From Blumeriella jaapii (taxonomy: Eukaryota > Ascomycota > Leotiomycetes > Helotiales > Drepanopezizaceae): a stretch of 64,000 nt of DNA. The stretch spans positions 1,426,001 through 1,490,000 of the forward strand of contig VWND01000064.1 in assembly GCA_009599575.1 (NCBI GenBank), in the 5' to 3' direction. The first letter of the stretch is position 1, and every line of letters begins with the position of its first letter. Positions 11,749-23,252 of this stretch are shown here, in pieces. A model generated the notes under the pieces. The model was not told where the DNA came from. It saw only the letters and a program-made list of their open reading frames with translations, and did not search any database. The translations under genes were made by a program, and so were the position numbers.

Positions 11749-12507
11749 CGTCGTGTACCACTCGTCGACAAGACTATGAGTAGCCGGGTAGAGTAATGTA
11801 GGTATCTTCACAGCCGTTTCTTACGTGCAATGAATGGGAGCTTCGAATCTTGCGAATATTCCTAGCTCGAAACTGCATGCAAATTTTGAAAGAGGGGAGG
11901 ACCGATGGAAGGGCAGCTCGCAGCCTTGGAGCTACCTATCAACGAGATCTTTCAAAGCTCTCTTAGCACGTGCACGGTGTTGATAGAATCAACCCCCGCC
12001 CCCGCCCCGAGAAATCCAGGAACTCATCGCAACATTGATATTGGTCAAATTACAAGATCTGCTTATTCAATCTCTTGAGGCCTAAAATTATTCCGCAGGT
12101 CCAAAGGGCGTAAGCCCACAGTTTCGCACACGATTGGTCTGTCTGGATCTGGTAACGACAATTGCAAGGGGAAAATCGATTGCTTTCTATTCTTTCATCA
12201 TATCAACTCCCGATGTGTACACAGATCCAGCCTCGATTACGCCGGAAAACGTCAAAAGCAACCCCACGTGGACTCCAGTCCTTGAAGACGCCTATCAAGC
12301 ACTGCTCTACCCCCCGATGACCATTACGCCGCTGGGATAGGACACGCTATGCTATGCAGTGAAAATGCAACGCCAAATCGATAGAACAAAGACCACAAGA
12401 TCAAAGTAGCCATCCTGCGCAACAAGTGATTAACACCTGGAGATCTGCAGAGAGCCGAGATGGTCCGAGTCCTGTGAAGAAGGAAAGAAGGTGCTCGGAT
12501 CATCACA
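11749..12507. other. intergenic gap UIM gene / CDC34
   Basis: 759 bp between the UIM gene start and the CDC34 stop. Small unrelated reading frames only; nothing recognised. Confidence 0.5.
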
Positions 12508-13314
12508 TCAAATTTCCTCCTCCTCCTCTTCTTCCTCCTCCTCCTCCTCGTCGTCGTCTCCTTGCTCCTCGTCATCGTCCAGTTCAATGTCAGAACTATC
12601 GCTGGCACCGAAGTCGTGTTCGTCGCCACTCTCGTTCCAGAAGTCATCATCCTCTACCATCTTCGCAGGGGGGGCCTCGACCAGTGTGGTAGGCATCACA
12701 AACCCCTCCGGAATATCCTTCTTGGACGCCGTGACCGTGTCCTTGGCCTTCCTGTTGTACTCCTCTCTGTTGTCTCGGTACAGAATACCGGCGTCGACAT
12801 TCGCGGGGGAGCCGATCTCGGGATCGTCGAGAAGGAGCAAGATAGATCGTAGAACACTCTCGACGCTCTGGATAGAGGACCAACGCTCACTAGCAAGCTC
12901 TCCGGATTGCTCGTCCTCACCAGGGGAGTGCAGGATCGAGATGCACACCTTGCCGTCTGTGTAGATATTGGGGTGGTAGATTGGTTGGAGGAACTTGAAG
13001 GTTGGTGGGGCGTAGGGGTAGTTATCCGTGAAGCCCATCTCGCACTAGAAGCACGTCAGCACTGCAAAGGATGGCCGACGTTCGCGCGCCTGCGCACCTT
13101 CAGGTAGGCACCGTCGAAAGCACTCTCGGAGTTCACGACGATCAGGTTGACGTTCCACTTGAAGAGGGAACCCTCCTTTAACTGCGATACGCTTAGCAGA
13201 TGCACACACTCGACTATTCGCCATGGCAGTTACCTCGATCTTGACCCATTTCTCCTTCTCTAATCCCTTGTACTCGCTCATCAAGCGCCCCATTGCTGCC
13301 GCTGCGGTGGACAT
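12508..13314 (-). CDS. CDC34: ubiquitin-conjugating enzyme E2, Cdc34/Ubc3 type
   Basis: E2 that works with SCF (cullin-RING) ligases in cell-cycle control. Exons 13234-13314, 13098-13181, 12508-13044 (233 aa). The UBC fold starts MSTAAAAMGRLMSEYKGLEK and includes KEGSLFKWNVNLIVV and HPNIYTDGKVCISILH with the catalytic Cys. It carries the Cdc34-specific acidic insertion just after the active site (SPGEDEQSGELASERWSS). The C-terminal tail is extremely acidic and ends in a run of about 13 Glu encoded by a GAG/GAA microsatellite. Introns 13182-13233 and 13045-13097. RBX1, the RING partner of Cdc34 in SCF, is also in the window (37745-38270). Confidence 0.94.
12513..12558 (-). repeat. coding trinucleotide repeat (poly-Glu tail of CDC34)
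   Basis: TCC/TCT repeat on the + strand, read as Glu codons in the acidic C-terminal tail of the E2. Length variation here would change tail charge without shifting the frame. Confidence 0.85.
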
Positions 13315-13640
13315 GGTGACGTAGGAAGTAATCGGATGCGGTTGGGTAGGCACTGATTCACGTTGGTAGTTTTGGGCAGATCACGTCTGTCTTTTCTCTC
13401 GAGGAGGAGGAATGTGTAACAGGAACGTGTTGTTGTCTGTTTCGAAGCGATGGTTTTCGAGTGCTCGGACTTGAGACGGAGAGGGACTTGAGACTTGGTC
13501 GGATCGGAGAGGGTCGAAGGCGTCGGTATGGTACTGTACTGTACTGTAGGAATAGAAGGGGGATACGAAGAGAGCGTGAGGGGGCGCAGGATGCTTCCTT
13601 TTATCGAGGCGAGGGGTGCTTTGAAGTTCGAAGTGGTGAT

Positions 13641-13740
13641 GGGGGGGGGGGGGGGGGTGAATGGGGGTGAGGGTGAGGGTGAGTGTGAGGGTCGGGGTTG
13701 GGGTCGGGGTCGGGGTCGGGGTTGGGGTTGGGTAGGTAGG
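13641..13740 (+). repeat. poly-G run followed by (GGGTGA)/(GGTCGG)-type G-rich minisatellite
   Basis: G17 at 13641-13657, then degenerate GGTGAG and GGGTCG repeats. G-quadruplex potential on the + strand. It sits about 330 bp upstream of the CDC34 start. Confidence 0.8.
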
Positions 13741-14014
13741 TAGGTACTGTAAGTAGGGTCGAGTGAATTCGAGTCAAGACGTTTTATCGGCCGAGAGGCG
13801 GACGGTTCTCCTTGCCTCTATGGTAAATTGGAAAGGGCCAACCTTTTGATAGCCGAATTAGCGTGTGCTTGTCCGGGTACTTACTGTACATATGTATGTA
13901 CACAGATACAATACTGCGTGTGCTCGGCGCTCAGCTTCTACTGTATGTACTACGGTACAAGTGCATCAATGCAAAGACCCCCTTTCGGGGCCAGCAAATT
14001 ATCTCTGTAGCACG

Positions 14015-14046
14015 TACAGCACTGTACTGTACAGTACTGTACGGTG
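14015..14046. repeat. GTACTGTACAGTACTGTAC palindromic array
   Basis: Overlapping copies of the GTAC-centred palindrome. A sister cluster lies at 14535-14571. See the window-wide motif family. Confidence 0.75.
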
Positions 14047-15579
14047 TTTTGCGTGTCAACTTAACACTGCGAGACCGGTTCTTGCTCGTGGCAAGCTACC
14101 GGAGATGATTCGATCATCGACAATGGAAATTCTCGAATGGCCCACCATCCAGAGACGTCTCACTGTTTCTTTGATTGCAAGCGTCCAAGGGTTCGAGGAG
14201 GTAACTTTCACGAGCCCAGACCGCTCAGACACTTCGGCCTTTCGGTCTCGAGAAGAAGGGCTCTGTGGCATCGTCCTGCGCCTCGTCGTATCTCCCTTCT
14301 CACACGCCGTCAAAACCTCCGGCACGTCTTCTGGCCGTCCGGTTCTCGGTGTGTTCGCTGCTTGCAGCCACGTCGCGGAATTAGCAATGAACATCTAAAG
14401 TAGTAATTTTGAAACATCCCCGAGCGTGGTAAAGGGTATAAAGCCCTCGCGTGTGTCCAAATCCAGAACACGAACAGCAAACGGGGGTGCGGTCCGCGCC
14501 TACCAACGAGTCCGCATGTGTCTGTACTTACTGTGTTGTATGTACTGTACATCATGTACAGTACTGTACAGTTTGTGTACTACCGTATGTACTACAGAAT
14601 CGTACCAACTTCTGCAAGCCCTTCGCCTGTCTAGTCGCAAATTACGCCCCGAGCATCCCACTGAGTCTAAAGTTTAAGATGCGAGACAAGATTCCCAAGC
14701 TCAGCGATGAACGTGGAGGGCGTCCAGAACCCCTCTGCATTCAGCTGAGAGGGCAACATGCAGACATCCCGCCACCGAGTTGATCCCAGAAATGCCCGGG
14801 ATCGAGGTCTGCAAGATCTCGGATGCGGACCTGAGGGTGCCAAATGTCTTATAACAAATACTGTATGGATTCAGTTGACATGAGAGCTTGTTGGGTGTGA
14901 GCTTTTGGATCGTACATGCCCCAGGATGTGACGACTATGACCCGGATTTGCGAAGCTTCCTATTTCGCAAAGCCATGTGAGGGCCGAGAATCTGGTACTT
15001 GCCGTTTTGCACGTCTTTCGTGGCAACCCCTTTGACCTGGCACGTGGCGGTGCCTCGGCCTCAGTCAGCGGGATATCAGTATCATCTTGCTTGTCTGTAG
15101 CTTGGTGATCACAGGAATGCGGAGCGGGCTCCCAGTCGCATTATCATGAAAGGCTTACGTGAACATCGGGGTACATACAGTACATCTCCATCTCTGTTGC
15201 GACTCGCGGATCTTTCGGCTTGGGCGACCTGCCTATGTGCTAACATACACGACGTGATGAGCACCGCGCTTGAGAATAGCAACTCAGTAGAAGGATTGAG
15301 GCGATGGATGGACTGAAGCGAACATTAATTGACTCAATAATGTACTCCAGAAGCAAATGTCTACCACTCGAGAGAAACATCCCTTGGAAAAAATGCCACC
15401 AACGCCTACGCTGTATGAAGTAACTCTACGACAGAACCGGACGCCCCAAAACAAGGTATCATCGTGCAATCATTCTTCCGTGCCTAAACATCGTAAGGGA
15501 CCAATGCTGCATCCTCTTAAGAGCAGCGACCAAAAAAAAGAAAAAAATAGACGACGAACGCAGCGTTGCTACACTATGA

Positions 15580-17932
15580 TCAATTTCGAACATTTTCCTT
15601 GTCTGCACTTTGAGCTTTTGCTCTTTTCTTCTCCGCCTGCTTTTGCTCCAATCTAGCTTTTGCTGCCGCAGCTCTCTCTGGTGGGATGCACCCTCGAACT
15701 CTCGAGGTGTCCGAGCCGGTACCACGACTGGAGGAGAGATTTGTCGGCACGCGGGTGCCAAGATTGCTGTTCGACTTCTGCCTAGAGAGCTCGTTCGATA
15801 CGCGTGGTCGCACGATAGCGGCCTTTGGAGGACTCGAAGCCACGTTGAACATGGATGGGCCGGGACTTGTATGGCAACTTCTCTCGTGAATAGCTCGACT
15901 CGTGATCCGTGGAAGTGATGACTCTGGGGATGGTAGCTGCATTTCTGACGATTTCGAAGACATTTTAGAGAAGCCAGGTGTAAGCGGCGGGACATGGGCT
16001 AGAGGAGTGTGCTGAACAGGCCCGGTTCTCTGGAACGGTGTCGGCTGATTCTTCTCAACATTGACGAGTTCCGACAAAGCAGTGTGAGATGATCGGGGTC
16101 TGGGAGAACCTGTCGGTGTTTCGGAGCGTACATTCTTGGATGATATAAACGCTTTGGACGGCGGGCATATTGTCTGGTTGGAAACTGGAATGAAACTTTC
16201 ACTAGCTCGGATGCCTTCGTTCAAAAGTATTGGCTTCAAAGTCAAGTCCAGGGCGTCGTAAGTTCGCGCACCCATCGAAGACGTAGCGGCATCCAAATGT
16301 TGTCTTTGCTTCTCCGTCGGGTCCACAGTGCGTGTCTGGTACTCGGCAATAGTGTGATCATGCTGAGTGTCTTTCTTTTGCAACGCACGCTGAAGCTCTA
16401 TAGCATTCGAGCTAACCCCACGCAACGAAGCAACTTCCTTCTTCAATTCCACGATCTGTTCATGCTTCTTCTTCAGAAATTGTTCGGCATCGCGGCGCTG
16501 TGATTTCGCGCTCTCCTTCAAATTGTCGTAGTCATTCTGAAGTTTCTGCACGATCTCGTCCCGTTTCTGTCGCTGCTCATCGAAGGATCGTCGCCTTTTC
16601 TCACAATTCTCAAGATGCCTCTCCAGTCGCAGGTTCGCTTGTAGCAGCTCTTCGGCCATCCGGGTATTTTCCTCTTGGATTTTCTGGTTTGATCGCTCTG
16701 CAGTCGAGAGCGATTGTCGAAGGGTGCGGATCTCATTCTTGAGGCTAGCCATCTCTTTAAGCTGCTCTCTAGCATTTTTGAGTTCACGGGCACGGGTTGA
16801 ATGGTCGTTGGGACCTTCCGGAATACAAGAAGCCCGAGGTTGCTTGATGGGACTGTGGGAAATATCATCGCTACCTTCCAACGCTGCCTGGAACTCTGCA
16901 ACCCGACTTTTGTACTGGACAGAGAGGGCCGTTTGCCGAGCAAGCTCTTTCACTAACTCAGGAGAGAGATCGTCGTTTCCATCCGTCCCAGCTAGAGCTA
17001 CTTGTGCCGATAGCTGGGAAATCTTGTACTCCATACTGCCGATTGCGTGTTGATATTCCTTCAGCTTTCCCGATAGATTCAGATTCTCCGTATCTTTCAT
17101 CTGGGCGTATTCTTTTGCACGTTGCTTGTATCCGATTAGCTTCTTCATCTCTGCCAGTGCCTGCTCATGGTATTGCTCATATTCAGACTTCCAGTATCTT
17201 CCGGATTGGGAGTGAGGCTGATTCAGATCGACTGTCATGTCTCCGGTCAAAGTGTCGCCGTCTTGCATTTGCCGCGATGGGTCTTGGTTGCTCTGTTGCC
17301 TAACGCTTCCAGAGGCAAACCCTTTCGTATCTACCATGAAATTGTTCTCTTTTGGTTTTGGCTGTGACTTCGAGGATGTACGGGTGGCTTCGGATTTGGC
17401 TGATTTCCCTTCTCTAGCGTTCTCCAGGGTTTCGGTGAGAGTTGTCTTGCGCGCAGGCTTTACCGATGCATCTAATCTGGAGACAAACGGGCTTGGAAAC
17501 TTTCCTGGAAGGTCTTCCGAAGGTCGACCTTGCCCAGGTACTTCGCTAGCATTCTTCTTCGCATCTTCCGGAATCTCGTTTCCAAATGACACGGTCTTGC
17601 GGCGTGTCGTTGCCGTTCCCGGTGTCAGTAGTATTCCGGGAAGTTTGGTAGGAGATAGGCTTCGTGCTTGAGATTCCGCCCTCTCCCTGACAGCAACGCG
17701 AGATTTTCTCTGCTCTTCAAGCACTGTATCATCGTCCGGTCGTGGAGCGGGGGTTCCAAAGATGGCACTTTTCAACGCGCGGGCTGCAAAAACCGGAGCT
17801 GGAGTCTCTGGGGGATCTCGATCCTCGTCTGCTTATAACTTGGTAAGTACAGCGCCTGGCAGACGCGTTTCTCACTTACTTACCTTCAACGCGATTGCCC
17901 TCCGCGGGTCGTCCCATCCACCAGCTGAGCAT
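15580..17932 (-). CDS. spindle pole body-associated protein, Cut12-like
   Basis: Probable spindle pole body component/mitotic activator of the fungal Cut12 family. Exons 17884-17932 and 15580-17831 (766 aa); intron 17832-17883. The start MLSWWMGRPAEG is followed by the family signature LKSAIFGTPAPRP and ILLTPGTATTRRKTVSFG. The central half is a long Glu/Lys/Gln-rich coiled coil (from about SGRYWKSEYEQYHEQALAEM through the REQLKEMASLKNEI region), with a Ser/Pro-rich phospho-tail after it. A short basic coiled segment (EQKQAEKKRAKAQS) closes the protein. Divergent from ORC2, 347 bp apart. Assignment rests on the N-terminal signature; the coiled coil alone would be uninformative. Confidence 0.8.
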
Positions 17933-18279
17933 GTTCGCAGCTATACTCTCAATCCCAGGAAGTACCGGTTGACAGCCATGAATCAAGCTCTGCAGCAAGC
18001 AATTCGGTGACTTTGAACTCGTGGTGTTGCCGATTAGCTGGTAATGTTTGTCTCTATCCACGGTGTGTTTACTTCCGAAAAATCGGCAGTCGCGGCATCC
18101 CTGCAAATAAGTAAGGAAGCCGTACTGTAGCGTCATCGCACCTCAAGTCGGCAAGTCGCGACAGGGACCGCGTCTACCTCGAAACCACCAGATTGCATAG
18201 GATAGATATCAGTAAGCACTTTTTACCCTTCAAATTTATTCAGTCAGCACCAATAACAACTCTCCTGCAGATCACGACT
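17933..18279. promoter_or_regulatory. divergent promoter of Cut12-like gene and ORC2
   Basis: 347 bp between two start codons of cell-cycle genes. I found no ACGCGT (MCB) box inside it; one ACGCGT does occur in intron 1 of the Cut12-like gene (around 17862). Confidence 0.55.
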
Positions 18280-20066
18280 ATGAAGCGCAAGAAGCAGGAT
18301 GTCGCGATCCCAGCAACGGGCGACGAGCCAGCACAGAAAAGGGCTCGCAGGGCATCAATCAAAAGTGGATATCACAACACAGACGAGCTCCAACAAATTC
18401 CTGGTCTATCGGAAGATGAGATGGAAAAAGAAGTTCCAGATGAGCAGAGTGCAGACAGCGATGCCTCGGAGGCAGAAGAAGCTGCCACCACACCGGTGAA
18501 AGGGAGAAACCCGATCATGTCAGCCCATGAGCAATTCTCGAATGGAATTACACCAAAAAAACAGTTACTGGGGAAGAAGCTTTTTGCAACGCCCGTAAAG
18601 AAAACCAGTCTCGCAGAAAACGAAACCCCGAGGATTGAACGAAACGCGGACCGGTCTGCGAGAAGGAAGAGTACGAGAACGCTCATTGAGAGAACAATAC
18701 TGGGCAATACTAGCGAAAACGATGAGGAGGATGAGGACATTGCACAGCAGATCTTCGATTCGGACGAAGAAGGCCTTGGTGAGGACAGTGAACAGGAGAC
18801 AGCCGGAACTGTTGATGAGAGCGTCGTCCCAGAGACTCCGTCGAAACGTGGGAGAAAGAAAGGATCGAAGAATCAACGACGGTCACCGACACCGCCCCAA
18901 GATCTATCTTCCTATGAAAAATATTTTTTCCAGAATCGGAGCGGGAGAGCAAAAACATCCAACAACAACCTCTCCTCTTTGGCTCTTCTGGACCACGAGG
19001 AGTTCTTCAGTCGTTCCCGGAACTTGCAAGATTCCCATACGAATGATATAGAGTTCTTGGAACAGTTACACGCTAGTTCATTCAACCAGTGGCAGTTCGA
19101 ATTGAGTCAAGGTTTCAATATATGTGCTTTTGGCTGGGGCTCTAAGCGGTCGCTCCTTATGCAATTTGCGGATCACATTTACAACTCACACAAAGACTTT
19201 AAAAGGCCCAGAATAGTGGTGGTAAATGGCTACGTCAAGAATCTTACAGTTCGGGATGTTCTGAACACCGTAGCCGCCGCTGTCACTGGGGGTGGGCACA
19301 GACTGGGTTCCCAACCAGCCGAGATGCTTGATAGCCTGGAAGCGCTGCTAGAGAAAGACAAAGATCAGAAGGTGATCCTCGTAATTCACTCCATCGACAG
19401 GACTCCGCTTCGTCGTCTGGCGACCCAGACCACCCTCGCGCGCCTAAGTTCTCACCCCCAGATGCATTTGGTAGCATCGGCCGATCATCCATCTTTCCCA
19501 CTATTGTGGGACAGTTCTCTACGCTCAACGTACAACTTTCTATTCCATGATTGTACAACCTTTCGACCGTACACTTCTGAGATTGATGTTGTCGACGACG
19601 TCCATGAATTACTTGGGAGAAGTGGAAGACGGATTGGTGGGAAAGAAGGAGTAAGCTTCGTGCTGAAGAGTTTGCCGGAAAACGCCAAGAATCTGTTCCG
19701 CGTGTTGATCGGAGAGCAGCTGGCGGCAATGGATGAGAAACCTGGCGCGATGTTTGAAGGAGACGAAGATGAGGATGTTCCGGGCCCACGAGGCGCGATC
19801 TCTAGGAGATTTGAAACTGGTGTTGAGTACAGAGTTCTGTACCAGAAAGCTTCCGAGGAATTCATCTGCAGTAATGAGATGAACTTCAGAACCCTGTTGA
19901 AGGAGTAGGTCCCTCTCTCGCTCTTTTTCTTATACCTATTGACTTTTGCAGGTTTCACGACCATCAAATGATACAGAGCCGGAAGGATCCTATGGGGACG
20001 GAGATGTTGTCTGTACCCTTTCGGAAGGAAGAGCTAGAGACAATATTGGAGGATATTGCGTCTTAG
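18280..20066 (+). CDS. ORC2: origin recognition complex subunit 2
   Basis: Subunit of the six-protein complex that marks replication origins and loads MCM. Exons 18280-19904 and 19952-20066 (579 aa). The first ATG in frame is MKRKKQDVAIP. The first about 230 residues are disordered and charged, with a basic GRKKGSKNQRRSPTP patch. The Orc2 core follows: SSYEKYFFQNRSGRAKTSNN, FSQ-type GFNICAFGWGSKRSLLMQF (degenerate AAA+ P-loop) and HSIDRTPLRRLATQ. The C-terminal winged-helix part runs over the intron (19905-19951) to FHDHQMIQSRKDPMGTEML, ending EDIAS. Stopping before the intron would remove the conserved C-terminus, so the second exon is well supported. Confidence 0.95.
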
Positions 20067-21808
20067 TATGTTTCGGTCATCGATGTACATTTTTCACTGT
20101 TTGTCATGTTTGGGGGAGGTGAGCACGGCGCTGGATTTGATTGGCATTTGCAAGGACGGGTACTCGGAACCACCAATGAAGAGATGATTGTGAAGCTTTA
20201 CCGTGCGTTCTCGAGCGGTAATGTCTTCACTAGCGGGCTTCCCTCGATTCCCAGATAGAGGAAATGCGACGTGACCGTGCCAGGACCGTCTCTTGGTATT
20301 CTCAGCATTTCTGGTTACTGCCCAGCTCTTTCCCAATTTTGAAATGTCTTTGGTGGGTTTACAGGGAGCTGCGATGTCGCGGGATCAGAGACCCGGGATA
20401 TACGATGACGGTTGACTAGAGGAAACCCTTTTTTGCTAAGGATTTCAAAAGGATTGTGTGGAAGGGAAATGGCGGGTAGAAAATTAAAAACATTAATTGA
20501 TAATTGAATAGTTGAAACCTCGGTACCGAATAATCGCTGTTTGTACCGATCATAACCGATTCGACGGCAATCTTGACGAACAAGATGACGTCGGAACGAA
20601 GAACAAAAGCTCTGATTAGCCAACACGGCGTGTATAAAAAAGGCATTTGGAACAATTCGACGATGTGAACCAAGGTTACAAAAAAGCTGCAGCACGGCGG
20701 ATTGAAAACCTCGTATCAGAAAACCCTCTTCTCAAGCGTGATTATTACCTTTTTTTTGTAGCGTACAAACTTTACATTCCTGAAGCAATTGATGACTACT
20801 TTATAAGCATTTTTAAAAATATCTCGCTTGTAAAAAGAAAGCCCAAAAGTGAACACTTGTCACACATTTCTTGATGTAACTGCTTTCTAAAGATCTCATG
20901 TATTTGTGTAAATCCCCAGCGGAGCATGTTTCCAAAACTCAACGGGAGGCTCGAGGCTGGCAGGTACTGTATACTGGCCCCTGCGAAGGTTAAATGAGAT
21001 CATTATCAGTATCAACATCATTTCCCAGTCGTGATTTCCACTCGTTTAATATACATAGTCTTAAATCCTTTGCTTGGCACGTCTCATACCCCACGGGAGG
21101 TTCGAAAGACCGACGTGCCGATATGCTGGCTCTTCTTAATTTGAACAATGGCATCATCGTCATCATCATTTCCCTATCAAAGGAAAGAATTAATAATTAA
21201 GGTTTGACTTTCCCAGCGCCGCTTTTCAATTTCTCTATCGGGACGGGTGGGATTCTGCCATCCCTCAATGCCGAGGTGTCGCCTGGCCAATCAGAAGACT
21301 GCACTAAAAAAGTCGAATCGCACTGTTTTTGAAGAAGCCTCTCTTCTTCTAAGGGGGGAAAGAGCCCCATAATCCATGTAAAAACATACAAACACCTTTA
21401 CCGAATCTTGGAACGTTACACAACAACAGTTTTAAGCTCGCTTCTCTTCCATGTAAGCTGCCTGCCATTTTGGTAGTTTCATGCTAGTGTGATCTCCAGA
21501 CTTAACATTGATCTTGTTGCTTCATAGCCGTTCTATCAGTCTCTACAGTACAATGAGGTGCAAAATATTTCTTTCTGCCCCCTCCCCTCCGCCCCCTGGC
21601 TGCCGGGGTGTGCTTGCTTGATGTAGTATTGTTTATATGGCCGCTTTTAAAGCTTTCTCCTACTGTATGCCTCAGCTATATATGTACATCTCGCAGCTTC
21701 AACAATATTTCCATGCTTACAATTCTACAGATATTCTACGAGGTCTCGGTCACCCTTTGATGCCAGTGAATATTCACATCCCCACGAATCAACGGATCTC
21801 AATCACGA
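20067..21808. other. 1.7-kb intergenic region, AT-rich in part
   Basis: Lies between ORC2 and MOD5 (both +). The part 20440-21430 is visibly more AT-rich than the neighbours. An 8-bp perfect inverted repeat sits at 21076-21119. No gene supported; reading frames here are short and unlike known proteins. Confidence 0.5.
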
Positions 21809-23252
21809 ATGCTACAACGCTTCTCTCGTGCAGTCATCAATGCAGTCATGGCGGAATTGCCGCCTAAGGAACCTTTGATTGCTATTCTCGGTGCAACCGG
21901 CACCGGAAAGTCTCAGGTATGAAACTCGATCATTCCAACCATTTCTTCAACTAACAGTTCCATAGCTGGCAGTTGACCTAGCCAAACGTTTCAATGGCGA
22001 GATCATCAATGGTGATGCTGTACAGATGTACGATGGCTTGCCGATTGTAACAAACAAAATCACCACGGAAGAGCAGCAAGGCATTCCTCACCATCTCCTA
22101 GGTTTCATTGCGCTTGAGGAGGAACCATGGCGAGTAGGTCTATTCAAAAAGAAGGCCAGGGAGCTAATCAAGGAGATTCGATCAAGAGGGCGCCTGCCCA
22201 TCGTGGTTGGAGGAACTCACTACTATACCCAATCGCTACTCTTCGCAGACGCATTAGTCGAAGCTGGCGCCGGCGGCGAGGAACAAGTACAGTTAGGTCT
22301 CACGAAGCAGGAAATTTCTAAGAAATACCCCATCCTCGAGGGCTCTACGGAAGATATGGTAGAACGCCTGAAGGAAGTTGATCATGTCATGGCGGAAAGA
22401 TGGCACCCAAAGGACAGGCGGAAGATCCGCCGGTCTTTGGAAATATTCTTATTGACTGGGAGAAAGGCATCAGAAATCTACACAGAGCAGCAGCACAAAA
22501 AGGCTTTAGTCAGGAGTACCTCGGACCCGAACACTGTGGAGGATACCGTGATAGACCGCAAATCGACCTTACTCTTTTGGGTGCACACCGAACCCGAGAC
22601 ATTGAAGCTTCGACTCGATGCACGAGTTGAAAAGATGCTAGAGGCCGGGCTCCTGGAAGAAGTGAAGTCCATGCACAAATTTCTTCGTGACCAGGCCCAA
22701 ATCGGTGCCGTGGTTGATCGAACGCGCGGCATCTGGGTTGCTATCGGCTACAAGGAATTCGAGCCGTATCTCAACGCGCTGGAATCGGAAACCGCTACCC
22801 CAGAAGAGATACGAAAGTTATATGAACTCTCTATACAGCGAACCAAAAATGCCACGCGCCAGTACGCTAAGCAACAGCTACGCTGGATTCGCCTGAAGTT
22901 GATTCCAGCACTTGCGGAAGACAAAGTGCTGGACAGAGTCTATCTGCTTGACAGCAGTGATGTCACACAGTTCTCGCATACTGTCACACAGCCTGCGATC
23001 AGAGTCACCGGGACTTTCCTGGAAGGACGTAAGCCCACGCCTCCACTTGAGCTATGCGCTGCAGCTGCGCAGTTCCTTGGGCCCGAAAGGGAAAGGGATG
23101 ATACTAGAGACGTCCACGTTCGTCAGAAGTGCGAACTATGCCAGACAGTGACAGTCACCGATGTTCAGTGGCAAGCTCACCTCACAAGTCGCCGACATAA
23201 AGCTCTCGCCAAGAAGAAGCGAAAGAACGACGCTCGCTCGCAGGTGCCTTGA
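21809..23252 (+). CDS. MOD5: tRNA dimethylallyltransferase (isopentenyltransferase)
   Basis: Transfers dimethylallyl from DMAPP to A37 of UNN-reading tRNAs. Exons 21809-21916 and 21966-23252 (464 aa); intron 21917-21965. P-loop ILGATGTGKSQ at the exon junction, then LAVDLAKRF and GDAVQMYDGLPIVTNK, PHHLLGF and the IPVVGGTHYY-like VVGGTHYYTQSLLF. A C-terminal C2H2 zinc finger of the matrin type (CELCQTVTV...HLTSRRHKALAKK) is as in eukaryotic Mod5. Two in-frame ATGs open the gene: MLQRFSRAVINAV (presequence-like) and, 39 nt later, MAELPPKEP. This is the arrangement by which yeast Mod5 makes mitochondrial and cytosolic/nuclear forms; here that is inferred. Confidence 0.95.

Larger units (their letters stand above)
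13315..15579. other. 2.3-kb intergenic region with G-rich and GTAC repeats
   Basis: Lies between the CDC34 start and the Cut12-like stop. It contains a G17 run (13641-13657), a following G-rich purine tract to about 13740, and GTAC-motif clusters at 13527-13548, 13877-13950, 14015-14046 and 14523-14590. No supportable protein or RNA gene found on either strand. Confidence 0.55.

Noticed and set aside
20315..20874. Short frames in the AT-rich part of the ORC2-MOD5 gap as a transposon relic
   Set aside because: No terminal repeats, target duplication or transposase-like sequence could be seen; AT-richness alone is not enough.
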